NCBI GenBank assembly: GCA_964507235.1 | Contig: CAZDPE010000143.1 | Location: forward strand, 1-5,204 | Direction of reading: 5' to 3' | Source: Suilimivivens sp964507235 | GTDB taxonomy: Bacteria > Bacillota > Clostridia > Lachnospirales > Lachnospiraceae | Length of the DNA: 5,204 nucleotides | In this document: positions 1-5,203 of the stretch, in pieces | Numbering within the stretch: position 1 is the stretch's first letter | How the letters are laid out: every line of letters begins with the position of its first letter | The notes under the pieces: generated by a model | Seen by the model: the letters and a program-made list of their open reading frames with translations, nothing else | Database searches by the model: none | Told to the model about the DNA's origin: nothing | Made by a program: the position numbers and the translations under genes

Positions 1-326
1 CCCTTGCCGGAGTCAATGAAGCGGGACTTACAGATGCGGCTTTTTCCTACCTGCCCGGCCTTGGCAATACTTTTTTATCCTTAAGTCTGATTGCCTTTGC
101 CATAACTACTTTAATCGGCTGGTCCTATCTGGGGGAATGCGCGGTAGAATACCTTGCAGGCAGCCGGGGAATCTTTCTGTATAAAGTAGCTTATATTGTT
201 ATGATTTACATAGGCGCTGTACTGCCCCTTACTTTTGTATGGGAATGCACCGATTTGATTAATGCCTGTATGGTGTTTCCAAATGTTGCCGCTCTTTTTC
301 TTCTAAGAAAATATATTAAGGAATAA
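1..326 (+). CDS. Sodium:alanine symporter (AGCS family), C-terminal fragment
   Basis: Only the last 107 codons are in the window; the reading frame starts at base 3 and ends at TAA 324-326. AGCS proteins are inner-membrane symporters that take up alanine or glycine with Na+. The fragment carries the recognisable C-terminal family features: a hydrophobic helix running into GWSYLGE (the family usually shows GWSYYGE), then CAVEYLAG, a second helix starting near the YKVAYIVM stretch, and a last helix region with WECTDLINACM followed by PNVAAL, which corresponds to the usual W-D-x-N-(G/A)-LMA-PN-x-x-AL motif. The tail after the last helix is short (RKYIKE). A terminator follows 15 bases after the stop, so this is the last gene of its transcript. 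The family call is firm; the exact substrate is inferred from the family. Confidence 0.9.
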   Translation, partial: LAGVNEAGLTDAAFSYLPGLGNTFLSLSLIAFAITTLIGWSYLGECAVEYLAGSRGIFLYKVAYIVMIYIGAVLPLTFVWECTDLINACMVFPNVAALFLLRKYIKE

Positions 327-341
327 ACTGGCTGAAACAGT

Positions 342-381
342 AAAAAGCGTATGCAGCATTTTTTACGGCATACGCTTTTTT
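342..381. terminator. Strong bidirectional intrinsic terminator
   Basis: A perfect 13-bp inverted repeat, AAAAAGCGTATGC at 342-354 and its reverse complement at 368-380, encloses a 13-base loop. On the plus strand the hairpin ends in a run of six T (376-381), which suits the symporter gene. On the minus strand the same stem ends in five T (346-342), so it can also stop transcripts of the Rrf2 gene, whose stop codon lies about 50 bases away. The bases between this hairpin and the Rrf2 stop (382-430) hold no gene. Confidence 0.9.
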
Positions 382-430
382 ATTCATGACAGCGGAAAAC
401 ACGCAAAGCGCGCTTCGGAATCTCTTTGGC

Positions 431-865
431 TCAGATAACATAATTCTCTATCTTTTCTTCCTGCCACTCCACAAGATCGGCCAGCGTAATGGTATCCACT
501 ACACTCTTAATCGCATCATCCAGCCGCCGCCAGACCTCCAATGTAGCACAGTTTTCCTGCCTTAAACACTGATTTTCTTCATCATCCAGACAGGCTACCG
601 GAGCAAGGGAACCTTCTGTCAGCCGTAAAATCATGCCGACCGTATAATAAGAAGGTTTTTTTGCCAGCTTATAACCGCCCTGAGGTCCCCTGATGCTTTT
701 TACATATCCCGCTTTATTCAGACTGGATATTATCTGTTCCAGATATTTATCCGAAATCTCCTGTCTGGCAGCAATATCCTTGATTCTTACAGGTTCACCA
801 TTATCATGAAGCGCCAAATCCAGCATAAGCCGGAGTGCATATCGTCCCTTAGTTGAAATTTTCAT
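431..865 (-). CDS. Rrf2 family transcriptional regulator, IscR-like
   Basis: A full-length 144-residue Rrf2 protein, a typical family length. The N-terminus MKISTKGRYALRLMLDLA is the family signature. A winged helix-turn-helix follows: helices around residues 27-50 (IKDIAARQEISDKYLEQII) and the wing at about 56-68 containing RGPQGGYKL. A dimerisation helix lies near the C-terminus. Three cysteines, C92, C100 and C106, sit where IscR holds its [2Fe-2S] cluster (C92, C98, C104 in E. coli), with a slightly longer first spacing. An iron-sulfur or redox-sensing role is therefore plausible but inferred. No iscS/iscU or cysteine synthesis gene is adjacent, so the usual targets are not in view; the only close neighbour is the divergent MATE gene. 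The start at ATG 865-863 fits the conserved N-terminus exactly, although its ribosome binding site is unusual. A promoter with a palindrome in its spacer suggests autoregulation. Confidence 0.93.
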   Translation of the reverse strand: MKISTKGRYALRLMLDLALHDNGEPVRIKDIAARQEISDKYLEQIISSLNKAGYVKSIRGPQGGYKLAKKPSYYTVGMILRLTEGSLAPVACLDDEENQCLRQENCATLEVWRRLDDAIKSVVDTITLADLVEWQEEKIENYVI

Positions 866-887
866 ATACCAATAACCATGCCTTTCT
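862..887 (-). promoter_or_regulatory. Unusual translation start region of the Rrf2 gene, possible 5-codon leader ORF
   Basis: On the minus strand the only purine-rich Shine-Dalgarno-like stretch (GAGAAAGG, about 888-881) lies 15 bases from the Rrf2 ATG, which is too far for efficient initiation. Between them is an upstream ATG (879-877) that opens a five-codon frame (MVIGI) whose TGA overlaps the Rrf2 start as ATGA. This would allow stop-start translational coupling, but the purine stretch is only one base from that upstream ATG, which is too close. The arrangement is seen directly; any regulatory meaning is speculation. Confidence 0.25.
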
Positions 888-920
888 CATAGCCAGAAAA
901 TCTTTTATTCATCTTTCCTG

Positions 921-949
921 TTCACTCTATTGTCCTATTATACTACTAT
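921..949 (+). promoter_or_regulatory. Weak candidate promoter for the MATE gene
   Basis: TTCACT (921-926) and TACTAT (944-949) are 17 bases apart and each matches four of six consensus positions. The -10 half overlaps the palindrome. A second possibility is TTGACT at 976-981, a good -35 box, but no good -10 box lies 16-18 bases downstream and its transcript would begin almost at the ribosome binding site. I cannot decide between them. Confidence 0.25.
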
Positions 950-966
950 TTTAGTAGGAATTGCAA
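937..966 (-). promoter_or_regulatory. Promoter of the Rrf2 gene
   Basis: Reading the minus strand, a perfect -10 box TATAAT lies at 942-937. It is preceded at 18 bases by TTGCAA (966-961), which matches four of six consensus -35 positions. Transcription would start near 930, giving a leader of about 65 bases before the ATG at 865. The spacer contains the palindrome at 943-957. Confidence 0.65.
943..957. promoter_or_regulatory. Palindromic operator candidate for the Rrf2 regulator
   Basis: CTACTA (943-948), three bases TTT, then TAGTAG (952-957): a perfect 6-bp inverted repeat. It fills most of the spacer between the -35 and -10 boxes of the rrf2 promoter, so a bound dimer would block RNA polymerase. 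It lies 69-83 bases upstream of the MATE start and would overlap a weak plus-strand promoter candidate. The palindrome is seen; binding by this Rrf2 protein is inferred from position and from the family habit of autoregulation. Confidence 0.5.
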
Positions 967-1014
967 GCTATGATATTGACTTTTTTCTATTATTAAGGTT
1001 TTATATATTATTAT

Positions 1015-1020
1015 GGAGGT
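1015..1020 (+). promoter_or_regulatory. Ribosome binding site that sets the MATE start
   Basis: GGAGGT lies 5 bases before ATG 1026, an ideal Shine-Dalgarno arrangement. It rules out the longer in-frame reading that begins at TTG 930, because that extension would translate across the promoter/operator region and the ribosome binding site itself. Confidence 0.9.
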
Positions 1021-1025
1021 TTATT

Positions 1026-2330
1026 ATGAGAAAAAAATATCTGGGATACATTCTTCCTTCTACTCTCTCATTTTTATTAACAGGGATTTATTCTATTGTG
1101 GACGGCATTTTTGTGGGCAGGGCAATGGGCGATACAGGTCTTGCCGCCATTAATATTGCCTGGCCCCTTGTAGCACTGATTATTGCATTGGGCACGGGTA
1201 TCGGGATGGGAGCTTCTGTTATGGTTTCCTTGAACCGGGGAGCCGGTGATGAGGAAGCCGCGGACAGGATGGAAGGCAATGCTTTTTCCCTGCTGCTGGC
1301 GGGTTCCATACTGCTTACTGCCCTTCTATATATAACAGGAAGCCCTCTGCTTGCCCTTTTGGGCGCAAAAGGCGAGGTTCACGCGCATGCCCTCACTTAT
1401 CTGCATTATATTTTGTTTGGAAGCATCATTCAGGTAATTGCCAACGGCAGCGTCCCCCTTATCAGAAACAGGGGTGCGGCCGTCTACTCCATGTTTGCTA
1501 TGGCCTGCGGCTGCTTCATTAACATTGCCCTTGATTATTATCTTGTAATTATTGAAAAAATGGGACTTATGGGAGCAGCTGTTGCCACTGTTCTGGGACA
1601 GAGTGTCACTCTCATTATCAGCCTTGCCTTTTATTTGAAGAAAAAGAACAGAATTGCCTTCAAAAATCTGAAACCCGATAAAAAAGCAATTTTTTCCATT
1701 TTGAAGGTAGCCGCTTCTCCCTTCGGTCTTACCTACCTGCCTTCTGTTACCATTATTTTTATGAATCTGCAATGCTTAAAATATGGCGGTGAAGAAGCCG
1801 TCAGCGCTTACGCCGTTCTTGCCTACCTTGTTTCCTTTATGGAACTTGTAGTGCAGGGAATCAGCGACGGAAGCCAGCCGCTCTTAAGCCTTTCCAAAGG
1901 AAGCGGAAACAAAAAAGTATTAAAAAGCTACACAATATGGACCTTTTCACTGGGAATTTTCCTCGGTATTTTAAGCGGCACCCTGGTATATCTGTGCAGG
2001 TACCTGATTCCGGTATTTTACGGAACATCCGAAAATACCGCCGTACTGATTGTCCGCTCGGCTCCGGCTTTTGCCCTGGTCATGGCGATGTATGGACTTA
2101 CCAAGCCCGCCATTTCTTATTTTTATGCCACGGAAGCGCTTTTCCGCTCCAGCTTTCTTGTTTACGGAGAGGTTGTCCTGACAATAGCGGTAATTTTTAC
2201 ACTTCCTTCCTTTTTGGGGCTTGACGGCGTATGGTCTACCATGCCTCTTGTCCAGATTATTTTAGGATTTATAAGTATTATTTTCCTGCTGTCCTCTTCA
2301 CGAAAGAAGTATGAAGAAAAACAGCATTAG
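1026..2330 (+). CDS. MATE family multidrug efflux transporter
   Basis: A 434-residue polytopic membrane protein, close to the usual MATE length of about 440-460, with roughly 12 hydrophobic segments in two similar halves. MATE proteins export cationic drugs, dyes or metabolites in exchange for Na+ or H+. The N-terminal segment with YSIVDGIFVGRAMGDTGLAA, followed by a second helix and then GIGMGASVMVSLNRGAGD, is typical of the MepA-like branch. Charged loops near residues 200-225 (KKKNRIAFKNLKPDKK) mark the linker between the two halves. The start is fixed by GGAGGT at 1015. The gene is divergent from the Rrf2 regulator and shares its control region, so it may be a target. Its stop codon overlaps that of the convergent dus gene and its terminator lies inside that gene. 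The family is certain; the substrate cannot be read from the sequence. Confidence 0.93.
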   Translation: MRKKYLGYILPSTLSFLLTGIYSIVDGIFVGRAMGDTGLAAINIAWPLVALIIALGTGIGMGASVMVSLNRGAGDEEAADRMEGNAFSLLLAGSILLTALLYITGSPLLALLGAKGEVHAHALTYLHYILFGSIIQVIANGSVPLIRNRGAAVYSMFAMACGCFINIALDYYLVIIEKMGLMGAAVATVLGQSVTLIISLAFYLKKKNRIAFKNLKPDKKAIFSILKVAASPFGLTYLPSVTIIFMNLQCLKYGGEEAVSAYAVLAYLVSFMELVVQGISDGSQPLLSLSKGSGNKKVLKSYTIWTFSLGIFLGILSGTLVYLCRYLIPVFYGTSENTAVLIVRSAPAFALVMAMYGLTKPAISYFYATEALFRSSFLVYGEVVLTIAVIFTLPSFLGLDGVWSTMPLVQIILGFISIIFLLSSSRKKYEEKQH

Positions 2331-3289
2331 AAGGATGCCGGGAACCCGGCATTTTTCTTTATCTCACAGACTGCAAACAGTTCCCTCACTGCGGCTTCAT
2401 AATCTGCTGACCGCTGGGCTTTGCGTACCTTCTTAAGCTGCTTGTCCCCTTCGGGAAACAGATACCGGAAGTAGTTCCAAAGCTCTTTCATCTTAAACAG
2501 CGTATTTTTATCCCCCATCACTTTACCGTAATCGGCATACAGCCTGTCATGGAATTCTTTCAGTTCCTTCTTTTCCAGAGCTTTTCCGCCTTGTATTACC
2601 CGAAGCAGCGCCGGATTTACAAGCAGCCCTCTGCCAATCATTATCTTATCCGTCTGCGGATATTTTTCATGAAATTTCCTGTAATCCTCAACAGTAAAAA
2701 TATCACCGTTATAACAAAGCGGATTTCTGCTTTTTATAAGCGCCTGTTCAAAAACTTCCATATTGGGCTTGTTTTTATAAAAATCGAGCTGTATTCTCGG
2801 ATGAATAATCAGTTCCTTTACAGGAAATTGATTATACAAATCAAGCAGTTCTTCAAACTCCTCCGGACTGTCCTTACCGATTCTTGTTTTAATGGAGATT
2901 TCTGTAATTCCGGCGCTGTAAATCTCCGAAAGAAACTCTTTCAATTCTTCCTTTTTTGCAAGAAATCCGGCCCCTTTTCCTTTAGAAACCACTGTTCCAT
3001 AGGGGCATCCCAGATTTAAGTTTACTTCTTTGTATCCAAGCTCCCTGAGCTGCTTTGACAGGGAAATAAAATCCGGCGCATTGTTCCCCAAAATCTGTGG
3101 AATCAGTGCAATTCCCCTGTTATTTTCAGGCATAATATCTTTCAGAGAACGGTTTTTTACAGTTCCTTCATGGACCGTCGCTATAAACGGCGTAAAATAT
3201 CTGTCAACCTCTCCTCCGAAAAATTCCTGAAATGCATTTCTGTATAGGTATCCGGTGATTCCCTCTAAAGGGGCAAAATAAGACCTCAT
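2327..3289 (-). CDS. tRNA-dihydrouridine synthase family protein
   Basis: A 320-residue flavoenzyme of the Dus family, which reduces uridines in tRNA D-loops to dihydrouridine using FMN and NADPH. Counting from ATG 3289: the FMN-barrel start FAPLEGITG (5-13); the active-site motif NLGCPYGTV with the expected catalytic cysteine C95 and the following glycine-rich KGKGAGFL; IKTRIG with FMN-contacting K134 (133-138); HPR with H163; NGDI (194-197); and the phosphate-binding stretch MIGRGLLVNP (217-226). A C-terminal helical domain for tRNA binding follows. The start is ATG 3289, because the AGGAGAGG ribosome binding site at 3307-3300 lies inside the longer GTG 3313 reading. The gene has its own promoter at about 3352-3360 and appears to be a single-gene unit. 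The last residues are encoded by the convergent MATE terminator and the stop codons overlap. The Dus subtype (A, B or C) and the uridine position modified are not assigned. Confidence 0.93.
   Translation of the reverse strand: MRSYFAPLEGITGYLYRNAFQEFFGGEVDRYFTPFIATVHEGTVKNRSLKDIMPENNRGIALIPQILGNNAPDFISLSKQLRELGYKEVNLNLGCPYGTVVSKGKGAGFLAKKEELKEFLSEIYSAGITEISIKTRIGKDSPEEFEELLDLYNQFPVKELIIHPRIQLDFYKNKPNMEVFEQALIKSRNPLCYNGDIFTVEDYRKFHEKYPQTDKIMIGRGLLVNPALLRVIQGGKALEKKELKEFHDRLYADYGKVMGDKNTLFKMKELWNYFRYLFPEGDKQLKKVRKAQRSADYEAAVRELFAVCEIKKNAGFPASF
2335..2356 (+). terminator. Terminator of the MATE gene, embedded in the dus coding end
   Basis: An 8-bp GC-rich inverted repeat, ATGCCGGG (2335-2342) and CCCGGCAT (2345-2352), is followed by a T run (2352-2356), starting 4 bases after the MATE stop. 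The geometry is that of an intrinsic terminator on the plus strand; the two-base gap means the top pair probably opens into a four-base GAAC loop. On the minus strand there is no T run after the stem, so it should not stop dus transcripts. The same bases encode the dus C-terminal residues NAGFPA. Confidence 0.85.
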
Positions 3290-3299
3290 ATCCCTATGT

Positions 3300-3307
3300 C
3301 CTCTCCT
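3300..3307 (-). promoter_or_regulatory. Ribosome binding site that sets the dus start
   Basis: AGGAGAGG on the minus strand ends 10 bases before ATG 3289. It excludes the upstream GTG at 3313, which would add eight residues (MQRRGHRD) encoded by the Shine-Dalgarno itself; Dus proteins normally begin just before the barrel, as the ATG 3289 product does. Confidence 0.8.
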
Positions 3308-3351
3308 TTGCACGCAAACGCCAAGTCCAATGGCGGTAAAATCAAGTATAT

Positions 3352-3360
3352 ATTATAACA
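3352..3360 (-). promoter_or_regulatory. Extended -10 promoter of the dus gene
   Basis: On the minus strand, TGTTATAAT at 3360-3352 is a perfect extended -10 element (TGn plus TATAAT). The -35 region is weak (TAGAAG at 3380-3375, 17 bases upstream), which is common for extended -10 promoters. Transcription would start near 3345, giving a leader of about 55 bases. Confidence 0.65.
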
Positions 3361-3393
3361 GCTAAAAAAAGCTACTTCTATCATCTGCCGTGA

Positions 3394-3618
3394 AAAAAGC
3401 TTCCTTATTTTTCTCCTTCTGTACTGAGCGATACGGAGCTTAGCTGCTATTTGCAGCTTTTAAACCGGCTTGTTATGAACGGCTGCAGGGAATTTGAAAA
3501 AGAAGAAGCCTTCTACCTGATGCTCCCACTTTTACTTGACAAATACGCCGCACCTTATGAAAAGATAATCGCAGACCGCACAGGCAAATGTGCAGAAGAG
3601 ATTGAAAGAGCCTGTGCC
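3394..3618 (+). pseudogene. Remnant of an AraC-type regulator (middle part only)
   Basis: The frame entering at 3394, just after a TGA at 3391-3393, reads KKLPYFSPSVLSDTEL, then LQLLNRL, then EKEEAFYLMLPLLLDKYA, and ends near EEIERACA. This order (P-x-F-x-P-x-V-x-x-D-x-x-L, a helix, then a leucine-rich helix leading to the start of the helix-turn-helix region) resembles the C-terminal part of the sensor domain of AraC-family regulators. I infer that the preceding cupin barrel and the following DNA-binding domain are both missing: no trace of the barrel is seen between the dus promoter and 3394, and the frame runs straight into a membrane transporter. There is no credible start codon for this piece; TTG 3451 and ATG 3475 lack well-placed ribosome binding sites. 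AraC regulators often control adjacent DMT exporters, which fits the neighbour. The AraC assignment is by eye on a short stretch and is moderate. Confidence 0.45.
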
Positions 3619-4140
3619 ATAGCAGGCATATGTCTGATTAGCTTCAACGATTCTATAATGGAACTGAATCCTGCTGGGGATCTTCCTGCAATTATTGCGG
3701 CCTTCACATGGACGTGTTATTCGGTACTGACAAGAAAAATCAGCCGTTTCGGATATCCTGTCATTCAGACCACCAGAAGAATATTTTTCCGGGGAATTCT
3801 GTTTATGATACCGACACTGTTTTTCTTTCCTTTTCATTTTGGACCGGAACGTTTTTCAAATCCTGTTTATCTTTTAAACATCCTCTTTCCCGGCCTATGC
3901 GCCTCGGCTCTTTGCTTTGTCACCTGGAATTTCGCCGTGAGCACGCTGGGCGCGGTAAAAACCAGTATCTATATTTATATGGTGCCGGTAATTACTGTGA
4001 TAACCTCTCTGATTATTTTACAGAAAAAAATTACAGGGCTGTCTGCCTTGGGAGTTCTTCTTACGCTGGCAGGGCTGATAATATCAGAAGGAAGATTAAC
4101 TTTTAAGAAAAGGGGACATTTCCATGAATTTACAAAATGA
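3451..4140 (+). pseudogene. EamA/DMT family transporter lacking its first half, fused to the AraC-like remnant
   Basis: The open frame could be read as a 229-residue protein from TTG 3451, but only residues from about 57 on (base 3619) look like a drug/metabolite transporter. AIAGICLISFND at 57-67 is the end of the first EamA repeat, NPAGDL (73-78) the usual linker, and a full second EamA repeat follows with about five membrane helices (roughly 79-96, 112-128, 139-158, 163-186, 193-213), including FVTWNFAVSTLGAVKTS and the final LTLAGLIISE. Intact family members have ten helices in about 280-300 residues, so about 130 N-terminal residues are missing. The first 56 residues are soluble and AraC-like. 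The in-frame join at about 3610-3621 suggests one deletion from the regulator into the transporter. The 3' end overlaps the DUF2000 start by 17 bases. Very probably non-functional, though the frame is still open. Confidence 0.75.
4111..4116 (+). promoter_or_regulatory. Ribosome binding site of the DUF2000 gene
   Basis: AGGGGA lies 7 bases before ATG 4124, inside the 3' end of the transporter reading frame. It supports the start chosen for the DUF2000 remnant and indicates that the two genes were translationally coupled in one operon. Confidence 0.7.
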
Positions 4141-4461
4141 AAAATGCGTTATGATTATCGATGAACAGCTTCCCGGCGGCATAATTGCAAATACAGCCGC
4201 TATCCTGGGAATTATCGAATTTCCCATACCCGTTTTAAAGGGCTCGCCCTCTCTTATTAAGGAAAAAGCTTTATCTGCCTGAATTTTCGGACTTAACCGT
4301 GGTTGATTTTTCAGATTTGGCACAAGGCTGCAAAACCTATGATGAATTTATTTCTAAAATGGCTGACACTCCTGAGTCTGCCCTGGAGTATTTAGGAATT
4401 GCTCTTTGCGGAGCAAAAAAAGGTCAATAAGCTGACAGGGGCTCTCGGGCTGCTCAGGTAA
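4124..4461 (+). pseudogene. DUF2000 family protein, broken by two frameshifts and an inferred internal deletion
   Basis: Three consecutive frames together give a DUF2000 protein. Frame one (4124-4282) starts with NEKCVMIIDEQLPGGIIANTAA and IEFPIPVLKG, then fails. Frame two carries LYLPEFSDLTVVDFSDLAQG, a YDEF segment and YLGIALCGAKK up to a TAA at 4428. Frame three gives KVNKLTGALGLLR and ends at TAA 4459-4461. Removing one A from the A5 run at 4263-4267 and one A from the A7 run at 4415-4421 restores a single frame of 111 residues. From memory the family is about 135-140 residues; the missing part lies between ILG (27-29) and IIEFP (30-34), where relatives have some 25 extra residues ending in another LGI-like stretch. 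That suggests deletion between short direct repeats. The family's function is unknown. Sequencing error in the A runs is a possible alternative for the frameshifts. Confidence 0.85.
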
Positions 4462-4502
4462 TGGATTTTCATTCCCCATAAGTCATATTTATTCTTTATC
4501 TG

Positions 4503-5105
4503 TCATAATGACTTCCCATTAATTCTTCTGATTACTCTGCATGGATTTCCTGCTGCAACGCAGTTATCTGGAATATCTTTTGTCACGACGCTTCCCGCTC
4601 CTATGACAGTTCCTTTTCCTATGGCTACTCCCGGCAGAATAATTGCACCGCCTCCAATCCAGCAGCCATCCCCTATTCTTACGGGCAGAGCGTAGGTGCG
4701 GCAGAAATATTCCCCGCTTCCGGCATTCCAGTCAGGTGTTAAACGGTCAGCAAGTTCAACCGGATGAGCTGCCGTGTATATTTGAACATTAGAAGCAATC
4801 AGAACATTATTCCCGACTGTAATCTTATTGCAGTCCGCAAAAGTACAGTTCATATTGACTGACACATTGCTCCCCAGGCTTATGTTGCACCCATAATCGC
4901 AGATAAACGGCAGCCCTACTGAAACATTTTCCCCGACATGTTCAAATAACTGCTTAAGTATTTGATTTTTTTCTTCTTTTTGATCATATTCAAGAGAATT
5001 ATACTTTTTCAGCAGCTGTCTTGCGTTATTTTTATACTCTAAAAATATGGTATCATGACAATCGTACCATTCACCTGCCAGGCATTTTTCCAGTTCACTT
5101 TTCAT
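4503..5105 (-). CDS. Maltose/galactoside O-acetyltransferase-like (hexapeptide repeat family)
   Basis: A 200-residue left-handed beta-helix acetyltransferase that probably moves an acetyl group from acetyl-CoA to a sugar hydroxyl in the cytoplasm. The N-terminal Mac domain is visible as LAGEWYDCHD (9-18) and the following helix with NNARQLLKKYN (26-36). The hexapeptide repeats run from about residue 60 to 190. NMNCTFAD (84-91) and YTAAHPVE (110-117) hold the active site, with H114 matching the catalytic histidine of LacA/Maa. A loop containing DWNAGSGEY (125-133) precedes the next strands, and WIGGGAIILPGVAIG (149-163), GSVVTKDIP (171-179) and AAGNPCRVIRRI (184-195) are near-invariant in the family. 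ATG 5105 is chosen over GTG 5144 because AGGAG at 5118-5114 lies 8 bases before it. The gene is downstream of, and nearly touches, another minus-strand gene. The acceptor sugar cannot be read from the sequence. Confidence 0.92.
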   Translation of the reverse strand: MKSELEKCLAGEWYDCHDTIFLEYKNNARQLLKKYNSLEYDQKEEKNQILKQLFEHVGENVSVGLPFICDYGCNISLGSNVSVNMNCTFADCNKITVGNNVLIASNVQIYTAAHPVELADRLTPDWNAGSGEYFCRTYALPVRIGDGCWIGGGAIILPGVAIGKGTVIGAGSVVTKDIPDNCVAAGNPCRVIRRINGKSL

Positions 5106-5110
5106 ATCCT

Positions 5111-5203
5111 TCACTCCTGCTTCACTTTCCTTATTAAACGGCACACGGTTTCGACTGTGTTTTCTTTGTGCAACCGAATTGTATCACCCTCAGAACCTTC
5201 ATA
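5111..5203 (-). CDS. C-terminal end of an unidentified protein, upstream partner of the acetyltransferase
   Basis: The minus-strand frame from the window edge to TGA 5113-5111 reads 30 residues beginning YEGSEGDTIRLHKEN and ending RLIRKVKQE. It looks like a charged C-terminal helix. It stops five bases before the acetyltransferase ATG and contains that gene's ribosome binding site, the usual picture of two genes in one operon. The piece is too short to name a family. That it is coding at all is inferred from the open frame, the operon-like spacing and the absence of any promoter in this stretch. Confidence 0.5.
   Translation of the reverse strand, partial: YEGSEGDTIRLHKENTVETVCRLIRKVKQE
5114..5118 (-). 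promoter_or_regulatory. Ribosome binding site that sets the acetyltransferase start
   Basis: AGGAG on the minus strand is 8 bases before ATG 5105 and overlaps the last codons of the upstream gene, whose TGA is 5113-5111. It excludes GTG 5144, which would add 13 residues (MPFNKESEAGVKD) with no family counterpart, and it suggests translational coupling. Confidence 0.85.

Noticed and set aside
406..415. 10-bp palindrome AAGCGCGCTT near the end of the Rrf2 gene
   Set aside because: It is short, lies downstream of convergent genes where an operator is unlikely, and has no partner copy in the window.
930..1025. N-terminal extension of the MATE protein from TTG 930
   Set aside because: It translates the operator, promoter region and the GGAGGT site; ATG 1026 has an ideal ribosome binding site and gives the family's usual N-terminus.
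3290..3313. Longer dus start at GTG 3313
   Set aside because: The eight extra codons consist of the Shine-Dalgarno sequence for ATG 3289, and Dus proteins begin just before the first barrel strand.
3442..3461. Hairpin AGCTGC/GCAGCT followed by T residues as a terminator
   Set aside because: The stem is only 6 bp, the T run after it is short (3-4), and it lies inside the AraC-like remnant with no gene ending just before it.
3565..3612. ClpP-like C-terminal fragment suggested by KIIADRTGKCAEEIE
   Set aside because: The similarity covers only about 15 residues; the residues before it do not resemble ClpP and fit an AraC-type sensor/linker better.
4415..4430. Programmed ribosomal frameshift at the A7 run in the DUF2000 gene
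   Set aside because: The required shift is +1, not the -1 typical of A-AAA-AAG slippery sites; no stimulatory hairpin is evident, and an earlier frameshift and apparent deletion already break the gene.
4480..4514. 7-bp inverted repeat (AAGTCAT/ATGACTT) around the acetyltransferase stop, and the smaller palindrome at 4502-4512
   Set aside because: The 21-base loop is long and neither strand has a T run after the stem, so it is not a convincing terminator; it may be chance in AT-rich sequence.
5106..5144. Longer acetyltransferase start at GTG 5144
   Set aside because: AGGAG is positioned for ATG 5105, the extra residues have no family counterpart, and this stretch reads better as the end of the upstream gene in another frame.
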